DNA from: Parabacteroides sp. TM07-1AC
Lineage (GTDB): Bacteria; Bacteroidota; Bacteroidia; Bacteroidales; Tannerellaceae
DNA length: 64,000 nucleotides
NCBI RefSeq assembly: GCF_003480915.1
Contig: NZ_QUKD01000002.1
Coordinates: forward strand, 318,120-382,119
Reading direction: 5' to 3'
The translations under genes were made by a program, and so were the position numbers. How positions within the stretch are numbered: the first letter of the stretch is position 1; each line of letters opens with the position of its first letter. A model generated the notes under the pieces. The model saw nothing but the letters and a program-made list of their open reading frames with translations. It ran no database searches and was not told the origin of the DNA. Below, in pieces: positions 53,617-62,964 of the stretch.

Positions 53617-55068
53617 TCAATAAACATACAATTTAGAAGCTTCATCCCAGGACATCTTTCCCGGTCTTCCCATCCAGTAATGCAAATCCAGATTACAGAA
53701 GTCGTTATTCTTTTTCATCTCTTCTTTCAAAATACGCTTATAAGCCTGTTTTTTGAAATCGTACTTTGCATCTGTAGCCAGGTTTACCATCTCGTCCGGG
53801 TCAGTCTGCAGGTTGAACAACTGTTCCGTAATGACACCATCCACGTTATAAATGATATATTTCCAGCCATCCTTCACCAAAGCTCTCTGGAAACTATTAT
53901 AGGCAAGGAACAACTGATCTCTATGCTTGGTTGCTCCATGCAGAACCGGAAGCAGCGATTTTCCTGTAACAGATGGTGCTGGCTGAATATGCAGCAAATC
54001 GCAAAGCGTAGGATAAATATCATACAAATAACAATCGACGTCCTTACTCGTTCCTTTCTCCATACCAGGGATAATCATTGCCATGGGGACACTGATACTA
54101 TGTTCATATAAATTCTGCTTACCCAAAAGCCCATGACGACCGACAGCCAAACCATTATCGGAAGCAAAGACAATAATCGTATTTTCCAACTCTCCTTTTT
54201 CCCGCAAGGTATTCATAATACGACCGATTTGTGTATCGACTTCGCTAATCATGCCATAATAGTCAGCCAAATCCTTCTTCATCATAGCTTCTGTCCGGGG
54301 GAAAGGTAATAAGACCTCATCACGGATTTTTAATTCTCCATTATCAAACGGATGCTGTGGCAGGAAATTAACGGGCAATTCCACGTCTTCCGGATTATAG
54401 TGATGTCCATATTCCGGATGCTTCATACGCGGATCGTGCGGCGAAGTAAAAGCGACAAAGGCAAAGAATGGTTTGTCATTCTTCTTTCTTTTATTCAGAA
54501 AATCAACAGCGGCATCGGCAAACATCTCGGAAGAGAATTTATCTCCAACAAAAGGTTTGTCGTATTTTCCTTCCGGGTCATAATGGTTCAAACGGGGAGC
54601 GACATGCCCATTCGTTTTATATGAATGCATTCCTCCGAAAAAGATGTTTTCTCCCTGGGCGAATGAACGATTAAAAGCCAATCGGTCAGCATGCCATTTT
54701 CCGGTAGCAAATGTTTCGTATCCATTCGAACGCAATAACTCCGGCAATGTGACATGTTGTTCCGGAATCACAGCTCCATCACCACTCACTTCATAGACGC
54801 CTCGACCTGTCATAATCATGGCACGACTAGGCATAGATAAGGCTCCTCCCAACGAACCGTTCGTATAGGTATGCGTAAAGGAAATACCTTGATTGACTAT
54901 ATTGTCAATATTAGGTGATACGACCTGACTATTGCCATAGGCATGAATGCAGGTCTTCTGCATATCATCGACAAGGATAAACAGCACATTCTTTGCCTCT
55001 TTTCCCTTTGCCCACGCCGAGCAACTCAATGTAGCCAAAGCGGCTACAGAATAAAGAATCTTTCTCAT
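53617..55068 (-). CDS. Serine-type arylsulfatase family enzyme
   Basis: A 483-residue exported sulfatase (signal peptide 1-20). The formylglycine motif is S-x-P-S-R with Ser78 in the modified position (78-82), so it needs an anaerobic radical-SAM maturase (anSME); none is in the window. Metal ligands DD (34-35) and the ASDNGLAVGRHGLLGK strand near 320 are present. It follows susD after 6 bp and is the only enzyme of the locus here, so the imported ligand is probably a sulfated glycan such as mucin or a glycosaminoglycan. The exact sulfate position cannot be told. Confidence 0.93.
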   Translation of the reverse strand: MRKILYSVAALATLSCSAWAKGKEAKNVLFILVDDMQKTCIHAYGNSQVVSPNIDNIVNQGISFTHTYTNGSLGGALSMPSRAMIMTGRGVYEVSGDGAVIPEQHVTLPELLRSNGYETFATGKWHADRLAFNRSFAQGENIFFGGMHSYKTNGHVAPRLNHYDPEGKYDKPFVGDKFSSEMFADAAVDFLNKRKKNDKPFFAFVAFTSPHDPRMKHPEYGHHYNPEDVELPVNFLPQHPFDNGELKIRDEVLLPFPRTEAMMKKDLADYYGMISEVDTQIGRIMNTLREKGELENTIIVFASDNGLAVGRHGLLGKQNLYEHSISVPMAMIIPGMEKGTSKDVDCYLYDIYPTLCDLLHIQPAPSVTGKSLLPVLHGATKHRDQLFLAYNSFQRALVKDGWKYIIYNVDGVITEQLFNLQTDPDEMVNLATDAKYDFKKQAYKRILKEEMKKNNDFCNLDLHYWMGRPGKMSWDEASKLYVY

Positions 55069-55074
55069 AATTGA

Positions 55075-56781
55075 TTACCAACCTGGATTTTGTTTTAAAT
55101 TTTCATTAATAACCAGTTCTTCTGTCGGAAGCGGGAAGTAGTAATGTTTAGATTCATCAAATTTACGTCCATTCGGCAAAATATTCCAATATGGCAGAAT
55201 AAATCCTTCACTATCCACATCAATATGTTTACCAATGACGACTGAGGGATACTGAGACTGAACAAATTTCATTCCACGAACCGTCTTTTCCAACAATTTA
55301 CCCGCTTTCCATCTCATCAAATCATCATATCGCATATTTTCCAAAGCAAATTCTACACGCCTCTCCCTTCTAATCTCGTCTATCAGTACCGGCAAAGAAG
55401 GAAAATCAGACATCGGGTCTTTCACCAATTGATCAATAACCATATCCGGCATTCCCGCACGTTTACGCAACAAATTCACTGAAATATCCAAATCTGATTG
55501 TGTACATTCACCTAATTCAGCCTTTGCCTCCGCATAAATCAATAAAGCCTCTGCATAACGGAATATAGGAGCATCCAAAATACCATTCTGATAGCGCAGA
55601 TATTCTGCAGGATCGTCTACCCAGTATTTTATTATTTGATAACCGGTAGGAATATTTGAAGTAGAAATATTCGACCCAGGAATAGCAGGAATTTTCGTAT
55701 CACGCTGTAAATCTTGCCCTGGATAACAAATAGTCTGACACAAACGAGGATCACGATGCAACATTTCTGCTTGAATACTATCATGTCCTAGAAAATGTTC
55801 TTTACAAAGAGATATGGGTTTCCCGCATTCACAAAGATAAGCATCAACCAACGATTTGGCCACACTAAAACCTAAAGTAGATTCCCCACCTTCCAGTAGG
55901 TTACTTGTTCTATTACCTAATAACCCTTCTTCATACACCTTATAATAAATCATTTCCTGATTATCTTTCAAGTCTAAGGTACAGAAAAGTGTTCGATAAT
56001 CCAATTCCGGATTTCCAGTATTATAAATCCGATAATTTCCATCTTGCATTAATATCTGACTTGCATTGACTGCTTCTTTCAAAAATTTATTCGGATTATC
56101 TATTTGATGATATTTACGAAATGTACCTTCATGTAAGCAAATTCTTGCTTTCAATATCAATGCAACATCCCGATTAATACGGCCAGAAACTGCATTTTTC
56201 TTAGTAGGTAATTTATCTATTGCCCAGTCAATACATGCCAATACCGAATCCACGACTTCCACCCGCGGGGTCCTTGTCCCAAACAACTCTTCCGACTCCG
56301 TTGTCAAATCTTTCATCAACCAAGGCACATCTCCATATCGCTTCACTTTTTCAAAATAATCCCAAGCTTTAAAGAAATAAACCTCAGCTGCATAACGATC
56401 TTTTTCCTCCTGGCTAATCTCAGCTTGTTGATAGCGAGCCAAAAAATAATTACATTTCCGAATAAAGGTCCAATTCCACTCAGTTTCATTAGAACTCTCC
56501 GGTACTATATGTTCTCCGGCAGCGACTTTGTCATAGTCTTGAGGAGCCATATTATCACTCTGATTATCGCCTGATAACAATGGACTTCTTTCATGTCCCG
56601 TGCCGTGTCCTTTTATATATGTATATAAGCCATTACAATACAACTCCATATCCCGTGCCGAATGCCAAAAGTTCTGATCACTAATATCAGTTGTAGGAAA
56701 ACGATCCATAAAATCATCATTACAAGCAACCAATGTTGCTAACATGATGCTACCTGCCAGTAATATTTTAATTGATTTCAT
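55075..56781 (-). CDS. SusD/RagB-family nutrient-binding lipoprotein
   Basis: A 568-residue surface lipoprotein (lipobox VAC, Cys20). It has the N-terminal SusD-like domain and helical TPR core; motifs such as FFKAWDYFEKVKRYGDVPW and the C-terminal RRERRVEFALENMRYDDLMRW are characteristic of RagB/SusD. It captures the ligand for the SusC protein encoded 11 bp upstream. Classical SusD type, unlike the SusD-like_2 protein of the first locus. Confidence 0.95.
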   Translation of the reverse strand: MKSIKILLAGSIMLATLVACNDDFMDRFPTTDISDQNFWHSARDMELYCNGLYTYIKGHGTGHERSPLLSGDNQSDNMAPQDYDKVAAGEHIVPESSNETEWNWTFIRKCNYFLARYQQAEISQEEKDRYAAEVYFFKAWDYFEKVKRYGDVPWLMKDLTTESEELFGTRTPRVEVVDSVLACIDWAIDKLPTKKNAVSGRINRDVALILKARICLHEGTFRKYHQIDNPNKFLKEAVNASQILMQDGNYRIYNTGNPELDYRTLFCTLDLKDNQEMIYYKVYEEGLLGNRTSNLLEGGESTLGFSVAKSLVDAYLCECGKPISLCKEHFLGHDSIQAEMLHRDPRLCQTICYPGQDLQRDTKIPAIPGSNISTSNIPTGYQIIKYWVDDPAEYLRYQNGILDAPIFRYAEALLIYAEAKAELGECTQSDLDISVNLLRKRAGMPDMVIDQLVKDPMSDFPSLPVLIDEIRRERRVEFALENMRYDDLMRWKAGKLLEKTVRGMKFVQSQYPSVVIGKHIDVDSEGFILPYWNILPNGRKFDESKHYYFPLPTEELVINENLKQNPGW

Positions 56782-56792
56782 ATTGCTCTAAA

Positions 56793-59700
56793 TTATAATG
56801 ATAACTGTAAACCGAATAACATTGAACGTTGTAGTGGATAGAACTCACCCACTTTACCCACTTCTGAACTTGAATTTTTATCATCTACATTACCAATAAG
56901 TTCCGGATCAAAATTTCCTCTCATATTAGTAATTTCAAACAAGTTCTGACCTGAAAAGTAAACACGAACTTTATTCAATCTGATTTTTTGAGTAATCGAT
57001 GAAGGAATTGTATATCCAATTGTAAAGTTTTTCAAACGAGCGTAAGCACCACTTTGCAAATAACGAGTCTGTGTTCTCACATTATAACTCATCGAAGAAG
57101 CTTTCCACATAGGATAAAATGCTCCCGGATTATCTTCTCTCCATGCATTTTTATATACTTCATAGGTACCAACTGCATTCGCATTATTAATATGTCCCCA
57201 AAAATAATTACCTATCGGGAAAAAATCACGTTTTCCAATACCTTGAATAAAAATATTACAATCAAAACCTTTCCACGCAAGATTAGCTGTTATACCAAAT
57301 TGATAACGTGGTGTCGTATTTCCAATCACCTTTGTATCACCCGGATTATCTACCGTTTTATCACCCCAGTCTATTACCTTATCACCATTCAGATCCGCAT
57401 AGTGTGTATCACCAGGCCCCCACTTATCTCCATTTCCCAATTTACTTTGGTTGGCAGCTGCTGCCACCTCTTCTTTCGACTGAAAGATTCCGACAGTTTC
57501 ATATCCCCAAATCTCACCGATCTTTTTTCCTACATAGTAATTATCATACAACTTACTTGGGTTATTATCAAATTTCGTGATTTCACTTTGATAATCAGAC
57601 AAAATTAAACCCAAATCATAAGAAAAACCATTAGCCAACTGATCACGCCAATTAACAGACAGTTCCCAACCATAAGTTTTCATATCTGCATTATTTCGTC
57701 TAGGAACATCCGTTCCCAAAATGGAAGGAAGCTTATCTCCCTCAGTCAACATATTAATCGTTTTTCTATTAAACCAATCAAAACTTGCACTCAAACGATT
57801 TAATACAGTTACATCAACACCCAAGTTTAAGGACTTTACAGTTTCCCAAGTCAAATCCGGAGAAACCAATCCAGGAGCAGCCACAGAAATAGGTAAAGAG
57901 CCATTGATTATAAAAGAAGTTTGCTGTGTTACCCCAAAAGTTGAGATATAAGGATAATAGCCATTAACATTCTGGTTTCCCAAACTACCATAATTAGCTC
58001 TCACTTTCAAATCATTCAGCCAAGAGTGCGTAGATTCCATAAAGGCTTCTGAAGAAATACGCCATCCTACAGAAAATGAAGGGAAGAAACCGTAGCGAGA
58101 ATTATGAGGAAATTTAGAAGTACCATCATAACGACCATTCATCTCAAACAAATATTTATTCATATAATCATATTTCAGACGCATAAACACACCACGAATA
58201 GCCCAACTATATTCTTCATCTTTTGTCGTAACTTTGCCTGTACCTAAACTGACAGAAGGAATATCACTGGAAACCAGTTCTTCTTTTTGAGTATAATCCT
58301 TTCGATAAGTTTCCCACTCCTGATTAAAACCAGCCAATACTGTAATATTGTGTTTATCATTAATCGAAGTCATATATTCTCCATATATATTTGCTGCAAA
58401 ATAATTGCTTCGTGCGTTTTGAGCAAGAATAGAAGAAGGGAAAGTTGCGCTATTCTGTGTAGTCCAGGAATCACGTATATAATCAAATTCCTTTTGTATA
58501 TCTTTTTTTCTGTCATTAGTTGCTCTATAACTAAAGTCTCCCTTTAATTTCAAACCTTTCACAACATCCCATTCCACATTACCCATTAATAGAGTTAAAT
58601 CATTGTTAGTTACATTTCTAGAACCGCTAGTCAAGAAATTATAAAAGTGCTCAGTCGGAACACCTCCCCCAACAGGAGAATCTTCAGGTGTTGTAATAGG
58701 GAATAATATCTGCGGTTCACCACGAGTCATTTGCTCCCACCAATTAGTACCTTTTGTGGAATACGCATGAGGAGCATCATAAACAGTATGTGTATAAGCT
58801 GCCTTGAAACCAACACGAACTGTCGGAGTTAAATCAGCAGAAATATTACTTAGAAAATTATATCTTTTGAATATATCAGTCGCATCCTTAAACATCCCTT
58901 CTTGATTCATATAACCAGCAGAAGCATAAAAACGAATAGCCTTACTTCCTCCACTAATATTTACAGTATGTTTATGAGTAGGAGCCCATTTTTGAAGCAT
59001 CTGCTTATAGTTATTATTATTCGAGTTCCAAAATATTTTACCATTCTCCATCATATGGTAAACAGGATTATTAACAGGGTCATTATAATAATCTTTCACC
59101 CACTGAACCTGTTCTGCTGAGTATTTATCTTTTCCTGTATTGTTAAATGAAGATTCATTCATTGCATCCATATAATCAGGAGCGCTCAACATATCTGGTA
59201 AATAGGTATGTGTATTTAATTGAATACTACCAGAATACTCAATAACCGGCTTACGATCAGTCTTCCCTTTTTTAGTTGTAATCAAAATGACACCAAACGC
59301 ACCACGTGCACCATAAATCGCCGCAGAAGAAGCATCCTTCAAAACCGATACGCTTTCCACATCCTCCGGATTGACCATATTCATATTCATCTGAACTCCA
59401 TCAACCATCACCAACGGAGAACTTCCCTCTCCACTGATTGAAGCCAAACCACGAATGTTCATAGTTGCTTCCGCATTAGGATCACCTCCATTAAAAGATA
59501 TATTCAAATTAGGAACTACACCTTGAAGGCCCTGTCCCAAATTCGTAATCGGCCGATTTTCCAACACCTTGGAAGTTACCTGTGAAACAGCCCCTGTCAG
59601 GTTCACCTTCTTTTGTGTTCCATAACCGACAACCACAACTTCCTCCAAGGTTTCTGAATCTTCTTTCAATGTTATTGACAAGTTTTGTTTATTAGCAACA

Positions 59701-60272
59701 ACTACTTCCTCAGTCTTATAACCAATATAAGAAACCACTAAAATTGCATTGGGAGTAACTTCCAAAAAGAATTTTCCGTCTATATCTGTAATAATACCAT
59801 TCATTGTTCCCTTTTCCACTACATTGGCACCAATGATAGGTTCTCCCGTAGGATCAAAAACAACGCCTTCGATCTTCACTTTATTTTGCTGTACAATAGA
59901 CTCTTCCTGCTTTGACAATATAATGTAATTATTGACAAACTCATATTTCAAGCCATGTCCGTTCAATGCCTCATTCAGTAAATCAGCAACCTGTGCTTTC
60001 TTTTTCGTTAATGACAAATCGAAATTCGAACGGACACCGCTCGTACTATATACGACAAGATAATCTGTCTGTTTCTCTATTTCCTTAAACAGTTCTTCTA
60101 TCGAAAGCTTATTCGATTTCAACTCGATGGTAACATTCTGTGCATCAGTATTCAAAGCAAACAGCTGGCACACAAATACAAACAGGATAAAAAAAGATAG
60201 TTTCATAATTCTGAATGCCTTTTGATATTTTTTTAGACACAAGAGATGCGTTAACAAAGGATTTATTTTCAT
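56793..60272 (-). CDS. SusC/RagA TonB-dependent transporter with STN domain
   Basis: A 1159-residue importer. An N-terminal extension precedes the signal peptide (from Met23, MKLSFFILFVFVC); the STN domain is at about 45-115; a carboxypeptidase-like domain at about 130-210 (IGANVVEKGTMNGIITD); the plug contains VLKDASSAAIYGARGAFGVILITTKKG (about 305-330); the barrel follows and ends LQLSL. The STN domain couples it to the FecR protein (60419). The 5' end overlaps a predicted antisense promoter. Confidence 0.95.
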   Translation of the reverse strand: MKINPLLTHLLCLKKYQKAFRIMKLSFFILFVFVCQLFALNTDAQNVTIELKSNKLSIEELFKEIEKQTDYLVVYSTSGVRSNFDLSLTKKKAQVADLLNEALNGHGLKYEFVNNYIILSKQEESIVQQNKVKIEGVVFDPTGEPIIGANVVEKGTMNGIITDIDGKFFLEVTPNAILVVSYIGYKTEEVVVANKQNLSITLKEDSETLEEVVVVGYGTQKKVNLTGAVSQVTSKVLENRPITNLGQGLQGVVPNLNISFNGGDPNAEATMNIRGLASISGEGSSPLVMVDGVQMNMNMVNPEDVESVSVLKDASSAAIYGARGAFGVILITTKKGKTDRKPVIEYSGSIQLNTHTYLPDMLSAPDYMDAMNESSFNNTGKDKYSAEQVQWVKDYYNDPVNNPVYHMMENGKIFWNSNNNNYKQMLQKWAPTHKHTVNISGGSKAIRFYASAGYMNQEGMFKDATDIFKRYNFLSNISADLTPTVRVGFKAAYTHTVYDAPHAYSTKGTNWWEQMTRGEPQILFPITTPEDSPVGGGVPTEHFYNFLTSGSRNVTNNDLTLLMGNVEWDVVKGLKLKGDFSYRATNDRKKDIQKEFDYIRDSWTTQNSATFPSSILAQNARSNYFAANIYGEYMTSINDKHNITVLAGFNQEWETYRKDYTQKEELVSSDIPSVSLGTGKVTTKDEEYSWAIRGVFMRLKYDYMNKYLFEMNGRYDGTSKFPHNSRYGFFPSFSVGWRISSEAFMESTHSWLNDLKVRANYGSLGNQNVNGYYPYISTFGVTQQTSFIINGSLPISVAAPGLVSPDLTWETVKSLNLGVDVTVLNRLSASFDWFNRKTINMLTEGDKLPSILGTDVPRRNNADMKTYGWELSVNWRDQLANGFSYDLGLILSDYQSEITKFDNNPSKLYDNYYVGKKIGEIWGYETVGIFQSKEEVAAAANQSKLGNGDKWGPGDTHYADLNGDKVIDWGDKTVDNPGDTKVIGNTTPRYQFGITANLAWKGFDCNIFIQGIGKRDFFPIGNYFWGHINNANAVGTYEVYKNAWREDNPGAFYPMWKASSMSYNVRTQTRYLQSGAYARLKNFTIGYTIPSSITQKIRLNKVRVYFSGQNLFEITNMRGNFDPELIGNVDDKNSSSEVGKVGEFYPLQRSMLFGLQLSL

Positions 60273-60283
60273 ATCTTTGTTTT

Positions 60284-60368
60284 GTTAAGTAAATACTAAT
60301 TTTCTGAACACAAATGGTTTTACTTTTCACAAAATCGGTGGATACGCCAATATCTGCCGATTTTTTTT
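60284..60368 (+). ncRNA. Predicted antisense sRNA of the second SusC/SusD locus (DonS-like)
   Basis: A TATCTTTG box (60272-60279) at the susC start codon points away from susC. It is followed by a terminator: imperfect stem 60331-60344 with 60351-60364 (8 bp plus 4 bp around a 2-nt mismatch) and eight T residues. The ~85-nt product would be antisense to the susC leader. No clear -33 is seen, so this is weaker than its counterpart at 21307. Confidence 0.5.
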
Positions 60369-60418
60369 AATCTTTCATGGCCCCATACATACTACATTTA
60401 AAGGTTAATAATCTGTTT

Positions 60419-61402
60419 TTACTTGCTCAATACTATCTGATTCAAATCATCATTCTTTTTAATCTTAAACTTATGTATTCGTTGAATCAGAGAGAGAATC
60501 TCCATCACCCCATCCCGTTGACGGAATTTCCCGACATATTCATAATTCAATATTTCCGGATCTTTCACAATTATCTTCACATCGTAATACAATTCCAGCT
60601 TTTCTATTATACTTCCCAGCTTCTGTCTTTTGAAAGTATAGATACCTTCACGCCATAACAAATCGTCCGGATCCATTGTGGAAAGTTTGAATTGTTTGCC
60701 CTCTTGTATCAAATATTGTTCCGGAGACAACACAACACCTTCCGTTTCTGAAGACGGGAAGTAGGCTTTTACTTTTCCTTCTTGAAGATAAACACTGGTA
60801 TAATCGCTTGTAGGATAACTGAACACATTAAACTGGGTTCCCAAAGCTTTTACATCAATTGTTCGGGTTGATACGATGAAAGGGACTTTTTCATTTTTGG
60901 CTACATTAAAGAATCCTTCTCCCGATAAAAAGACCTTTCGCTCTTTCTCAAAAAATGAAGGATAGGATAATTTGGAGCCTGCATTCAACCAGACTCTCGT
61001 TCCGTCAGGCAATGTCAGTTCTGCACGTTGTCCGGCAGGGACTAGCAGTTCCTGTTGAAAAGCAATCAGCTCCTGTTCATCTGATATCTTTCCCGACAAA
61101 TAGTAAGATGCCAGCATCCATGCAGATACAAAGGCAATCACTATAACGGCAGCATAACGGCTCAATGAAACCAGCCAAACTTTTCTCTTCTGAGAATTCA
61201 CAAGTCTTTTAAAGTTGCCATATTCCTTATATCCCTGCCGGACATCGGCTTTTTCGGGAACCAATTCCAACAAACTATGTAAGTGCTGATAATCTATTAT
61301 CTGAGCTTTCAGTTCCGGATTATCATAGGCTTCCTTCAAAAGCAGGTCCTGTTCCTGTTTCGACAATAGTCCCTGACAATATTTTATGATTCTTTCATCC
61401 AT
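60419..61402 (-). CDS. FecR-family anti-sigma factor
   Basis: A 327-residue single-pass protein. Cytoplasmic N-terminus about 1-75, membrane segment about 82-103 (YAAVIVIAFVSAWML), FecR domain with TLPDGTRVWLNAGSKLSYPSF and GEGFFNVAKNE (about 128-172), and a C-terminal DUF4974-like domain (about 255-325). It lies 75 bp downstream of the sigma gene and upstream of susC, the standard signalling order. Confidence 0.94.
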   Translation of the reverse strand: MDERIIKYCQGLLSKQEQDLLLKEAYDNPELKAQIIDYQHLHSLLELVPEKADVRQGYKEYGNFKRLVNSQKRKVWLVSLSRYAAVIVIAFVSAWMLASYYLSGKISDEQELIAFQQELLVPAGQRAELTLPDGTRVWLNAGSKLSYPSFFEKERKVFLSGEGFFNVAKNEKVPFIVSTRTIDVKALGTQFNVFSYPTSDYTSVYLQEGKVKAYFPSSETEGVVLSPEQYLIQEGKQFKLSTMDPDDLLWREGIYTFKRQKLGSIIEKLELYYDVKIIVKDPEILNYEYVGKFRQRDGVMEILSLIQRIHKFKIKKNDDLNQIVLSK

Positions 61403-61477
61403 TCTTTACGTTCTTTATATAGTAAACGAACAGAAAAAATAATTCCCCTAAAGAAATCTGATTATTTTTCTATTTTC

Positions 61478-62029
61478 TCAATTTTCACAAGAAAATAAAA
61501 TAAACAGCAACAGGGGTAAATGGTTTTTCAATTCTTCTCTTAACTTTTTATAGGCAATAGTCATCTGTGCTTCAATGGTTTTGACAGATACATTCAATTC
61601 TTCTGCTATCTCTTTCTGCTTTTTCCCTTCCAATTTACTCAATATAAATATTTCCCGACATCGTTCAGGCAGTGTATTAAGTGCTTTTTCTATTATATCC
61701 TTTATATTGTCCTCCGAAAGTCCCTCTACATCGAAAGCTTCCAAAGAATCGAACTTCATGCGGAAAGACAAATCAAAATCCTCCTGCATCTTTGAGGTGG
61801 CTTCCTGTTCCAAAAGTTTACGCCGCAAATAATCAATACACCTGTTCTTCACTGATGTAAACAAATAGGCAATCACATTTATATGGAAATCAAGCGATTC
61901 TCTCTTTTGATAGAAATCCAGAAAAACATCTTGTGTAATGTTCTCCGCTTCTTCTTCAGAAAGGACATAGTCACGTGCAAAGTGCTTGACACGTGAATAC
62001 CATGTTATATAAAAGTTCTCGAAATCCAT
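61478..62029 (-). CDS. ECF RNA polymerase sigma factor
   Basis: A 183-residue sigma-70 family factor. Region 2 (about 10-80) has FARDYVLSEEEAENITQDVFLDFY; region 4 (about 115-170) has LPERCREIFILSKLEGKKQKEIAEELNVSVKTIE. First gene of the second locus; presumably drives susC-susD-sulfatase when released by FecR. Confidence 0.94.
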   Translation of the reverse strand: MDFENFYITWYSRVKHFARDYVLSEEEAENITQDVFLDFYQKRESLDFHINVIAYLFTSVKNRCIDYLRRKLLEQEATSKMQEDFDLSFRMKFDSLEAFDVEGLSEDNIKDIIEKALNTLPERCREIFILSKLEGKKQKEIAEELNVSVKTIEAQMTIAYKKLREELKNHLPLLLFILFSCEN

Positions 62030-62124
62030 TCCTCAATCTCCCTTATACTGTACAGGTTTGCTCAATAATATGCGTAAAAGTACTCATTTGATGGATAAAA
62101 CAAAATAAGATCACGAATTAAAAT

Positions 62125-62940
62125 CTACTTACTGCCTTCATCAAATCTCACAAAAACTCCATATTTGTCCAGGTAACGACCATGACTATCACAAGCGGGC
62201 TGCCATTTTCCCGGAATTTTTCCAACTAACTTTATTGCTTGTTCTTCAAAGAGAAGGTTCGTTTTTTTACTCAATATTTTAGTTTTTTGTATTCGTCCCA
62301 ATGTGTCAATAGTTAATTCACAAACCACTACCGCTTTCAAGCCGGATCCTTTTAATGCAGCAGGATAATATGTATTTCTTTTAATAAACATATCCAATGC
62401 CTCATAACCATCCTTATATTGAACGGGGCCCCAATCCGGCTCCTTATATATTTGAGCAATCTCATGCGTATTGGAAAGAGAAAAATTACCGATAACCAAA
62501 TAAGATTGGTTTGCCTTATCTATTGTCTTTACAATCCGATACTTTCCTGGTTCATGCTTATATAGAAAAGCGTTGCCATCACAATATCCATGAGAAGGTA
62601 CAGGATGAGCCATCAAGGTGTAAACAGCATTCTCCGGATAAGTATTCACCCAAGTAGAAGTGATTGTATCATAATACTCAATCTTCACATCATCACCGAA
62701 GACAGCTTCTCTGTCCGAATGATTATATATTGTAAAATACACTCTATCCTCTGTTACAGGGAGAACTTCTGCATATAATCTCATTTCAAAGGAACTCTCA
62801 TCCGGAACCATTGCGACAGAGGACTTATTTACAGTATCCTGTTTGAGTAAATAAGATATCTGCTCCTTATTCCCTTCCTTATGCTGGCACCCCAAGCATG
62901 CAATTGCTATTAAATAATAAAAAAGTTTGTTTTTCATCAT
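62125..62940 (-). CDS. Lipoprotein with Ig-like and TonB C-terminal domains
   Basis: A 271-residue lipoprotein (Cys18 in CLGC). Residues about 45-155 look like a bacterial Ig-like domain (VYFTIYNHSDREAVFGDDVKIEYYD). Residues about 180-265 resemble a TonB C-terminal domain (YPAALKGSGLKAVVVCELTIDTLGRI). It lacks the inner-membrane anchor and proline linker of a true TonB, so it is unlikely to energise transport. It lies 24 bp after the alpha-2-macroglobulin gene and could be cotranscribed with it. Role unknown. Confidence 0.75.
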   Translation of the reverse strand: MMKNKLFYYLIAIACLGCQHKEGNKEQISYLLKQDTVNKSSVAMVPDESSFEMRLYAEVLPVTEDRVYFTIYNHSDREAVFGDDVKIEYYDTITSTWVNTYPENAVYTLMAHPVPSHGYCDGNAFLYKHEPGKYRIVKTIDKANQSYLVIGNFSLSNTHEIAQIYKEPDWGPVQYKDGYEALDMFIKRNTYYPAALKGSGLKAVVVCELTIDTLGRIQKTKILSKKTNLLFEEQAIKLVGKIPGKWQPACDSHGRYLDKYGVFVRFDEGSK

Positions 62941-62964
62941 ATAGCAGTCAAATTTTGTATTAAA

